Of a stretch of 64,000 nt of DNA, positions 27,466 through 35,500 are shown piece after piece (position 1 is the stretch's first letter; every line of letters begins with the position of its first letter). The position numbers and the translations under genes are program-made. Origin of the DNA: Victivallis vadensis (GTDB lineage: Bacteria > Verrucomicrobiota > Lentisphaeria > Victivallales > Victivallaceae); the NCBI RefSeq assembly GCF_003096415.1, contig NZ_QEKH01000003.1:1-64000 (forward strand), in the 5' to 3' direction. The notes beneath the pieces are model-generated. The model was not told the DNA's origin. It did no database searches and was given only the letters and a program-made list of their open reading frames with translations.

Positions 27466-28620
27466 ATGATGCCGTACAAAAGAAGTTTTACGGAAAGAAA
27501 AGTCCGCAGAAGAATAAAAAAAATTACATTGATTAAATTATTGATGACTGTAATTCATAAAGTATGCAATCACTTCTGCGCTGCCGCTCTGCTCCCCAGG
27601 CCCCTCATTCCCGCTCCGCGTAAAAGAGAGGGGTTCGGGGGAGAGAAAGCGGCGACTTGCGCCGCGTCTCTCCCCGTACCGAATATCCCCAACTTCTCAC
27701 ATGCGCCCGGCAAGCTCTCACGCCTCCGCCAATGCTCTGCAAGCGGCAAGTCGAAATCTTCTTCCCTCGCCGACCGACCGCTGCTCCGCCTGTCGACCGT
27801 TCCGTACCCGGCGCCGGCACCTTGCCGGTCGTGGTCCAGCGGCGAAAGCGCTGGTCGCTCCGGCAGGAGCGAAATCCTCCGTCGGAGACTATCCCGCTGC
27901 AGTTTTACGCTGATTGAGCTGCTCGTGGTGATTGCTATTATCGCGATCCTTGCAAGTATGCTGCTGCCGGCGCTGAATAAGGCGCGAATGACAGCGCGGA
28001 GCGTCAGCTGTAAGGGAACGCTGAAGCAGATGGGGCAGATTGATATGTTTTATTCCGACGACAACGGCGGATATATCTGCCCTGTCCGGATGCTGGCTCC
28101 GCTGGGAGGTGGCTGGAGAAACGTGGATTGGTTTCAAAGTCTTGCGGTCTATGCGGAAAGCCTGTTTCAGCAGCGTTACCGGAAAGGCAATTACGTTCCT
28201 GCCGCGACTGATCTGTGGGCGACCTACGCGGTTCCGCCGTGCCCGGAATTCGATCCGTCGCGAACTCAGTACGGCTGGGCGTCCACCACGGTTGACGGGG
28301 TGCGGCTTACCCCCGGATATGGCGGATATGCGGGAAATCGCCACCGGGGATTTTTTCAGTCGGGCTGGGCTAACGAACCGGTGAAGCGTACCCGGCTTAA
28401 GGCGCCTTCGCGATATTTCATGACAATGGACAGCGGGTATTTTGTATTGTGGGAGCAGAGCGGTTCTTATATGGGGAGCTGGGGAAGTCTCTATTTCCCG
28501 CATGGCGGCTTCAGCAATATGGCTTTTGGCGACGGGCATGTCGGGGACCTGTTCGGACCGCATGTCAACCGGGTCCGGCAAAATCAGGTCCGGTTCCGTT
28601 GCGATGATCTGGATGTCTGA
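27466..28620 (+). CDS. Pseudopilin A, interrupted by the mosaic element
   Basis: The frame is open for 384 codons but has two parts. Codons 1-30 carry a degenerate prepilin start ([13 protein letters not shown]), followed by about 115 Arg/Pro/Ser-rich codons from the inserted element. A normal [17 protein letters not shown] helix begins near residue 147 (27904). The rest is a standard H-X9-DG pseudopilin ([34 protein letters not shown]). A leader of 146 residues is far longer than prepilin peptidase substrates, so the product as read may be non-functional unless the element is removed or translation restarts inside. AGGAGGG precedes the tandem ATGs at 27466. The GH-A glycosidase gene follows after 20 bases. 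Confidence 0.8.
   Translation: MMPYKRSFTERKVRRRIKKITLIKLLMTVIHKVCNHFCAAALLPRPLIPAPRKREGFGGEKAATCAASLPVPNIPNFSHAPGKLSRLRQCSASGKSKSSSLADRPLLRLSTVPYPAPAPCRSWSSGESAGRSGRSEILRRRLSRCSFTLIELLVVIAIIAILASMLLPALNKARMTARSVSCKGTLKQMGQIDMFYSDDNGGYICPVRMLAPLGGGWRNVDWFQSLAVYAESLFQQRYRKGNYVPAATDLWATYAVPPCPEFDPSRTQYGWASTTVDGVRLTPGYGGYAGNRHRGFFQSGWANEPVKRTRLKAPSRYFMTMDSGYFVLWEQSGSYMGSWGSLYFPHGGFSNMAFGDGHVGDLFGPHVNRVRQNQVRFRCDDLDV
27523..27556 (+). repeat. Left direct repeat of element A (degenerate TLIELLVVI codons)
   Basis: Encodes [11 protein letters not shown]. It aligns with the right copy at 27903-27933 but is strongly diverged, suggesting the oldest of the three insertions. Confidence 0.6.
27557..27902 (+). 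mobile_element. Mosaic pseudopilin-targeting element, copy A (about 346 bp)
   Basis: Shares long nearly identical blocks with copies B and C: the GCGTAAAAGAGAGGGGTTCG block, a GGGGGAGAGA/TCTCTCCCC hairpin at 27637-27675, the AATGCTCTGCAAGCGGCAAG block, and a CCAGC-GGCGAAAGC-GCTGG hairpin with GAAA loop at 27836-27854. It lacks the long A-loop hairpin present in B and C and has about 30 extra bases near 27590-27620. No terminal inverted repeats and no enzyme gene are visible. The repeat-to-repeat distance is 381 bases, a multiple of three. Confidence 0.75.
27903..27933 (+). repeat. Right direct repeat of element A ([10 protein letters not shown] codons)
   Basis: Identical to the right repeat of copy B through TTTTACGCTGATTGAGCTGC; begins the intact pseudopilin helix. 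Confidence 0.7.
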
Positions 28621-28640
28621 AAAAGCGAAAGGGAATTTTT

Positions 28641-31259
28641 ATGTTCAAGTTCATTGTCGCATTGATCGTTTCCTGCGGAGTGCTGTGCGGCGCCGTGCCG
28701 CTGGATTTGAGCCGTGCGGCCAATTCGGAATTTCGCGACGATACGGCGGATGACGGCAAAGGCGGCTGGACCGATCAGGGCGCGGAGAATGATCTGCGCA
28801 CTCTTGCCCCCGGTGTGATCCGCTGTGCGCCGGTTGAGTTCAGAATTGCCGGAGGACGGCGTGCCGCGATTGTGCTGGGGAAAACGCCGCAGCGGGACTT
28901 TGCGTCATCCGCCCGGATTGATCTGAATGGAAAAACGTTGAAAACGTTATTCCTGCTGCACGCCGCCGCCTGGCTTCCTGCTTTCGAGCGGCCGCTCGGA
29001 TACATCCGCATCGCCTATATGGACGGCTCCGAGGAGGAATTGCCTGTGCTGTCAGGCCGGGATGTCGGCAACTGGTGGGAGCCGACTGCTCTATGCAACG
29101 GCATCGTCGCCTGGGAGGGACGGAATCCAAGCTCGGTTGTCGGACTTTACGCGAGTTCGTTCGCATTGCGGGGCGGGGCGGTCAGACATATCCTGCTGCG
29201 CCGTTCCGGGCTGACCGGCTTGTGGATGGTTGCCGCCGTCTCCGGCTCCGCGACGGAGGAGGTGTTGGAAAACCGGGAAAAAAGCCGGGTTTTACGGGAG
29301 AAAGGCGATTGGAAGCGTTTGCCGTTCCGGCGCGAAGTGTGCAAAGGTTCCGCACTGGATTTCTCGTTTCTGCTGGATGCTCCCGCCGGGAAATACGGAT
29401 TTCTGAAAGTGGAAAACGGTCATTTCGTTTTCGAACGGAATGACAGGCCGGTCCGCTTCTACGGAGCCAACCTTGTCCATGCCGCCTGCTTCCCGTCACA
29501 TGACCGGGCGGAAGAACTTGCCGAAATCTCCGCGCGCACCGGATATAATGTGATCCGGCTGCATCACTTTGATGACAAAATACTTGCATCGGAACGACGG
29601 GACAGCGTTTCACTGCATCCGGGACAACTGGATAAATTTGAATATCTGATCGCCGCTTTGAAGAAGCGGGGAATCTATGTGACGATCGATCTTTTCATGT
29701 CGAGAAAACCTGCCGCCGGAGAATTCCCGCAGATACGGAACGACCGTGACTACAAGCTCGCCGCGATGCTGATTCCGGAAGTGAACCGGAACCTGAAGGA
29801 ATTTTCGAGGAATCTGCTGACTCACCGCAATCCTTATACCGGCTTGACGCTGGCGGAGGAGCCTGCCTTGCTGAAGCTCAGCATCATCAATGAAAATACG
29901 CCGTTCCACCTGATCATGAACGGGGTTTCCAAAGGAGTCCGGGAGCGTTACCGGGCGGAGTTTGAGCGGCGGTATCCGGGGGGAATGAAAGGTGGAGAGC
30001 CTGACCCGGAACTGTTCCGGAAATTCATTTCCGATGTCTATATCGCTTATTACAAAGACATGGCGGAGTTTCTGCGCGGCCTGGGAGTGCGTGTGCCGCT
30101 GACGGAACAGAATTTCATTGCCTCGCCGAATCTTGCCGTGCATCGTGAGCTGTATGATTATGTGGATCAGCATCTCTATTATGACCATCCGGTTTTTCCT
30201 GAAAAAACGTGGGAGCTGCCGATGAAATTTCATGGCCGGAGCGTAATTGCGGATCGCCTGCAATCTCCGGCCCGGATCGCGCCGACCCGGCTTTTCGACC
30301 GGCCGTTTACCGTTTCGGAATTTGATTTCAGCGGTCCGGGGGATTACCGCATGCAGGGAACGCCGATCTTTGCAGCTTATGCGGCGCTTCAGGATTGGGA
30401 TGCGCTGAATCGTTTTGCCTATTCGCACACATTGAGCAATCCGGGCTGTTTCGATGCGGCGGATGATCCGGTCCGGCTGCTGGGCGACCGTCTGGCCGCG
30501 GTGTTTTTCCTGCGGCGTGATGTGAAACCGGCCCGGAACTGCGTCCCGGTGGCGGTCTCGCCTGAAGCCCACAAGGATTACCGGCAGCTTTATCCCGAGG
30601 CGGCGGGAGAATTGGCTTTGCGGTGCCGGACGGGGTCCATTGTCTGGCGCGGAGAGGCCACGCGGCTTCCCGCAGGCACGGAACAGCTCTATGCTCTGGC
30701 GCCGGAGATCATCGGCGAGGTCCGGAAAGGAGTGCCCGTACTGCGAAATCCGAAAAACCTGGTTACGGAGGTTGCCAGTTCCACAGGCGAACTTCACGTC
30801 GATTTCCGGAGAAACCTCTTCCAGGCGGTAACGCCGCGCAGTGAAACGCTGATTCTGCCGGAAGGAGAAACACTCTCCGGCGGAATATTGACTGTACGGA
30901 ACCGGAAAAGCGCCTGCGCCGCCGGCGTCATCGCGCTGGATAACCGCCCGCTGCCGGAGTCGTCGCGGCTTCTGGTGCTGCATATCGGCAATGTCCGGCG
31001 CGAGGGATTGACCCTGCGCAGTTCCGGGATGGTGGTGGAGGACTACGGCAGCGGGCCGCTGCTGGTCAGGAAAGCCGTTGCGGATTTCACGCTTGCATTG
31101 CCGCCGGCGGAATGGAAACTGTACGCATTGGACTGTTCCGGGCGGCGCCTGGCGGAAATTCCCTTCGAGCGGAACAGGGAAAAAATTACGTTTGTCGCCG
31201 ACACGTTCGCCCGAACGGGACCGGCTATGGCTTATGAGCTGGTACGGCCGGCTCCGTGA
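28641..31259 (+). CDS. Secreted GH-A clan glycoside hydrolase (GH5-like)
   Basis: 872 residues with signal peptide MFKFIVALIVSCGVLCGAVP. An N-terminal beta domain (about 25-240) precedes a TIM barrel (about 250-610). The barrel starts at FERNDRPVRFYGANLVHAA and continues with ARTGYNVIRLHHFDD. Candidate acid/base and nucleophile are the Glu in SIINENTP and the Glu in TVSEFDFSGPG, the spacing expected of GH5-type retaining enzymes. The C-terminal 250 residues are beta-rich. Substrate unknown. The gene sits between pseudopilin A and its GntR regulator. Confidence 0.8.
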   Translation: MFKFIVALIVSCGVLCGAVPLDLSRAANSEFRDDTADDGKGGWTDQGAENDLRTLAPGVIRCAPVEFRIAGGRRAAIVLGKTPQRDFASSARIDLNGKTLKTLFLLHAAAWLPAFERPLGYIRIAYMDGSEEELPVLSGRDVGNWWEPTALCNGIVAWEGRNPSSVVGLYASSFALRGGAVRHILLRRSGLTGLWMVAAVSGSATEEVLENREKSRVLREKGDWKRLPFRREVCKGSALDFSFLLDAPAGKYGFLKVENGHFVFERNDRPVRFYGANLVHAACFPSHDRAEELAEISARTGYNVIRLHHFDDKILASERRDSVSLHPGQLDKFEYLIAALKKRGIYVTIDLFMSRKPAAGEFPQIRNDRDYKLAAMLIPEVNRNLKEFSRNLLTHRNPYTGLTLAEEPALLKLSIINENTPFHLIMNGVSKGVRERYRAEFERRYPGGMKGGEPDPELFRKFISDVYIAYYKDMAEFLRGLGVRVPLTEQNFIASPNLAVHRELYDYVDQHLYYDHPVFPEKTWELPMKFHGRSVIADRLQSPARIAPTRLFDRPFTVSEFDFSGPGDYRMQGTPIFAAYAALQDWDALNRFAYSHTLSNPGCFDAADDPVRLLGDRLAAVFFLRRDVKPARNCVPVAVSPEAHKDYRQLYPEAAGELALRCRTGSIVWRGEATRLPAGTEQLYALAPEIIGEVRKGVPVLRNPKNLVTEVASSTGELHVDFRRNLFQAVTPRSETLILPEGETLSGGILTVRNRKSACAAGVIALDNRPLPESSRLLVLHIGNVRREGLTLRSSGMVVEDYGSGPLLVRKAVADFTLALPPAEWKLYALDCSGRRLAEIPFERNREKITFVADTFARTGPAMAYELVRPAP

Positions 31260-31297
31260 AGAATGCGCATGTCCGGCGGGAAAAACGTTTTCTCCGG

Positions 31298-31326
31298 TTG
31301 CAATTGCGTGCGATGGGCGTTATATT
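31298..31326 (+). promoter_or_regulatory. Promoter of the GntR-type regulator at 31345
   Basis: TTGCAA (31298-31303), 17 bases, TATATT (31321-31326). The start codon is 19 bases downstream. Confidence 0.6.
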
Positions 31327-31344
31327 TGCGTGAATCAGGGGAAA

Positions 31345-32526
31345 ATGATGGAATCGGAACCATTTGTCTATGAGAAGGTGCTCAATGCGATCATTGCGAT
31401 GATTCGCGACGAGGGATTCGTTCCCGGCAGCAAATTGCCGGGAGTGCGATCCCTGGCGCAGAAATTCGGCTGCAATCTGCATACCGTTCGCAAGGCGATC
31501 ATGTTCCTTGGTGAAAACGGCGTGGTTGAATCGCAAGGGCGTCTCGGCAATTTTGTCCGCTGCGATACCAGTCATCTGATCGGCAGGACTCAGTCGCGCC
31601 TGCAGGTTGTTTCGCTGCGGCGAATCGGGGTGCTGCTGTTTCCGGCGGTCAGTGAATTTTCCACTTCGCTGCTGATTGAACTGCAACGTGAGGCTGGCCG
31701 GCTCGAGTTGCAGCTTGAGCATCATGTCGCCGCCGATTGGGAGGGCGCCATGCAGGCGGTCCGGGCGATGAAGCGCAGTAATTGCCGTGCGATGATCTTT
31801 GTTGCGGAACGGGAGCGTTTCTTAACGGACGCGGCGCGCGCATTCCTTGAAAGTGTGCCGCTGCCGCTGGTGTTGGGCAGGCTGGTGACCGGCTATGAAG
31901 AGCTGTGTTATGAACCGCGCGAGCTGTACTCATGGTTTGACCGGGATACGGTTTATTTCCAATTCCGGTATTTCCGTGCGTTGGGCTTCGGCCATATTGC
32001 GTATTTCGGCAGGCGGGATGAGGAAGGGAAAGGGGAAACCCATTTCCGTTGCTATTGCGAATGTGCCGAGGAGTTCCGCAGAGCGCCTGACGGCGTGTTT
32101 GCCGGACCGTCCCCGGCCGAAGTTGACGCGGCGCTGGCCGGCTGGGAATGCCGGCGCGGCGATCTGGCAGTGATCTGCTATGACGATATCGAAGCGATGC
32201 GGCTGGTGATCGCCGCCCGTAAAAGCGGCTGGAAACTGCCGGAGGAAATGGCGGTGATGGGCGTGAATAATTTCGCTTTTTCGCAATATGTGGATCCGCC
32301 GCTTTCGACGGTCCTGTTTCCGTACCGCTATATGGCGGGGCGAATGCTGAAGCGGGCGTTGGATTTTCTGGAGGAACGGGAGAAATTCAGCGAAGCTGCG
32401 CTGCCGCAGCTCGAAGTGTTGATACGCGACAGCTGCTGCGGCCGTCTTCGGCGGTCGGAATCGGAGTTGCGCCGGTTGCTTCCGCAGCTCGGGGCCGTTC
32501 CGGCGCCGGACATGCCGGAACGGTAA
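31345..32526 (+). CDS. GntR-type regulator with LacI-like sensor domain
   Basis: 393 residues. Winged helix about 8-75 (VYEKVLNAIIAMIRDEGFVPGSKLPGVRSLAQKFG; TVRKAIMFLGENGVVES). From about 95 onward a LacI/periplasmic-binding-protein fold follows: IGVLLFPAVSEFS, FRYFRALGFGHIAYFGRRDE, EEMAVMGVNNFAFSQYVDPPLSTV. This is the AraR-like architecture of sugar-responsive repressors. Start ATG 31345 (or 31348) behind AGGGG; the open frame further upstream overlaps the glycosidase and is not coding. It lies downstream of the pseudopilin-glycosidase pair it presumably controls. Confidence 0.88.
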   Translation: MMESEPFVYEKVLNAIIAMIRDEGFVPGSKLPGVRSLAQKFGCNLHTVRKAIMFLGENGVVESQGRLGNFVRCDTSHLIGRTQSRLQVVSLRRIGVLLFPAVSEFSTSLLIELQREAGRLELQLEHHVAADWEGAMQAVRAMKRSNCRAMIFVAERERFLTDAARAFLESVPLPLVLGRLVTGYEELCYEPRELYSWFDRDTVYFQFRYFRALGFGHIAYFGRRDEEGKGETHFRCYCECAEEFRRAPDGVFAGPSPAEVDAALAGWECRRGDLAVICYDDIEAMRLVIAARKSGWKLPEEMAVMGVNNFAFSQYVDPPLSTVLFPYRYMAGRMLKRALDFLEEREKFSEAALPQLEVLIRDSCCGRLRRSESELRRLLPQLGAVPAPDMPER

Positions 32527-32543
32527 ACCCGTTGCTGAACTTG

Positions 32544-35500
32544 TCAGGCCAGCATGCCGCCTTTGTTCTTGCCGAACTCGTCGAGTTGAATGCCGAGGTT
32601 GTAGCCGGTGCCGCTCTTTTTCGCGTCGCCCTGCGCTTCCACTGCAAAGTAGTAAATGCCGGCCTGAAGGTCGCGGATCAGCTCGGCGGTGCCGCTGTTG
32701 CATCTCACTGAAGCGATCCGGGCCGGATCTTTCTCCACACCTCTGCCGTCAAACTTCTGGCGGTAAAGCGAGACGGAGGCGAAGTTGCCGGTTACGCCGG
32801 TGAGCTGCAAGGTACAGGTTCCGTCCTCGCCCACTTCGAATTTCCCCCAGTCGCGCAGGTCGGAATAGCCGACCCACTCATCCTGAACCGCTTCGGCGTC
32901 AACGGGAACCACGTGGGCTCCCCGCCAGTTGTCATCACTGGAATCGGCTTTGCCGAAGGCCGTGCCGGTCATCGTGACAAGGTAGTCGGTGTTTCTGCCG
33001 TTGTTCCAGCTTCTGGATTCAAAGCTGACGAAGTAGGTTCCGGCGTTGAGCAGCACATTGTTCTTGAACTTCTCGCCGGAGCTGTTGGCATTGACGGTGA
33101 ACACCTTCTGCAATTTTCCGTTGTCGAGTTGCCGCCACAGTGAAAACGCGCCGTTGGCTCTGGCGTCGAGCTGCGAAACGGTGAAATTGTAGGAACCGGC
33201 TTCGGAGAGTTCGAGCACGCGGTAGTCGGTCTTGTCGTTGTAGCCAACCCAGTTGTCGCCGAAGAGCGAAACCGGGGCCAGTGTGCCGAAACTTTCGCCG
33301 AGAGCAGAAGTTTTGACCGTGTAAACCGGATTCCCTGCGACAAGCGCGGCGGTGTCGTCAGCGTTGACCGCCTTGACGAAACGCTCGCCGTCGACGGTGA
33401 CGGTATAATCGGTGTTTCTGCCGTTGTTCCAGCTTCTGGATTCAAAGCTGACGAAATAGGTTCCGGCGTTGAGCAGCACGTTGTTTTTGAACTTCCCTCC
33501 GGAACTGTTGGCGTTGATCGTGAACACCTTCTGCAATTTGCCGTTGTCGAGCTTCCGCCACAGTGAAAACGCGCCGTTGGCTCTGGCGTCGAGCTGCGAA
33601 ACGGTGAAATTGTAGGAACCGGCTTCGGAGAGTTCGAGCACGCGGTAGTCGGCCTTGTCGTTGTAGCCGACCCAGTTGTCGCCGAAGAGTGAAACCGGGG
33701 CCAGTGCCGCGCTGTCGGCGCCGATCCGGACGGTGTACGCCGGATCGGAAGCCGCGAGTGCGGCAGTGTCGTCGTCATTGACCGCCTTGACGAAGAGTTC
33801 GCCGTCGACGGTGACGGTATAATCGGTGTTTCTGCCGTTGTTCCAGCTCTTGGACTCAAAACTCACGAAATAGGTTCCGGCGTTGAGCAGCACGTCGTTT
33901 TTGAACTTTCCGCCGGAACTGTTGGCGTTGATCGTGAACACCTTCTGCAATTTGCCGTTGTCGAGCTGCCGGTAGAGGGTGAAAGTGCCGCTGGCCCTGG
34001 CGTCCAGCGCGCTGACCGTGAAATTCAGAGAGCCGGCCTCGGAAAGTTCCAATACCCGGTAGTCGATTTTATCGCCGAAGCCGACCCAGTTGTCTCCGAA
34101 AATGGACAACTGTTCCAGATGGCCCGCCTCATTCGGCGCGGCGGTGACGGCATAGACCGAATTATTGACCGCATCCGCCAGAAAGTCGTCGTCGTTGTCT
34201 GCCTGCAGGAACACGTCGCCGGAAAGGGAAACGTCATATTCCGTTCCCTGTTTCGTGTTGGATTCCGCCTGGATGAAATAGGTTTCTCCGCCTTCAAGCA
34301 GAAGATCGAAGAGTCCGCGCCTCTCCTCTCTGGTATTGGCATTGACCGTGACGCTTTTGACCTGCCTGAGCTTGTCGCCGGCCAGCCGGTAGACGGTCAG
34401 TTTCAGAGTGGAAGTGACTTCGCTGATCTGAAGCGTATAGCGGCCGGAGGCCTCGACCTGCAGCGCGCGCATATCCTTTTTGTCATCGGAGCCGACCCAG
34501 TTGGGCAGGATTTCTCCAGTGGTTTCATCCGCAAGCCCGAACAGGCTTTCGACCGCAACCTCCGGCTGATCGTCCGGCAGGGCCGTGGTGTACTCGGTCT
34601 TATTCAGCACCTGAGTCCAGTTGTCGTCGTCGCGGGAGACGTTCCGGGATTCGATGTCGACTTCGACGTGGTAATTGTTCAGCCCCGGCAGCTGCGTGTT
34701 GCCGGTGACGAGTTCGTTCCCGGTCACCACCAGATAGTAGAGTCCTCCCGCGATCGAATTGAACGCGAACGACTGGGTCAGCGCGGCTGTGACGCTGGAG
34801 TAGATCAGATTCTTCAGCGCGTCATAGATGCTGATGCAGAGGCCGGTCAGCAGCGGATCGTCGCTGGTCATCGACACGCTGATCTCCACACGGCCCGCGA
34901 ATGCGGTGTTGAATTTGTAATAGTCGTCGTCGTTTTCGCCGTCGAGATTTCCGGCGCGGAGTGCTTCGCCGTCGGAAAAGTCGAGCTTGCGGGCGTCGTC
35001 GAAGGTTTCATGCTGCCCGAGGAAAATCTTGTCGAACTGCCGGATTGCGGCGAAACTGCCCAGATAGGCTCCGGAAACCATGTAATCCTCAAAATAGAGC
35101 CGTCCGTCGTCGTGAACCGTCACCCGGGTTCTGGAAAGGCGGTTGACCGCGTCGCGCCGGTCGTCGCTTCCGCTCCAGTAATCGCTGTCGGAGTCGCTGT
35201 AATAGAGATAGGTATTGCCCTTGGCGTCGGTCTCATATCCCCAGCCGGTGATCGCGTGAGCAAGGCCCGCGTCCGAATAGATCGCGTAGGAGACGCCGTA
35301 GCCCGCATCAAAGTAGTCGGCCAGCAGATTGAGCAGCGTGTCGGTTTCGGTGCTGACGTCGACCACGGCGATGTAATCCGAAGCGTCGAGCTGCGGGAAG
35401 AGGTTGCCGCCCTCCGCCGGGACGGTGATGGTGCCGGAAAGCCCGGTGCCGTTCAGGAACCAGCTCAACCCGTCGCTTTCCAGCCCGCCCTCGTTTTTCC

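Noticed and set aside
27557-27902. Firm call of a group I or group II intron
   Set aside because: Size and hairpins are suggestive, but I could not identify the conserved core (P7/S elements or domain V) by eye; kept only as a hypothesis.
33000-34130. CRISPR-like array
   Set aside because: The repeats are about 414-423 bases long and encode protein domains; no short repeat/spacer pattern occurs anywhere in the window.
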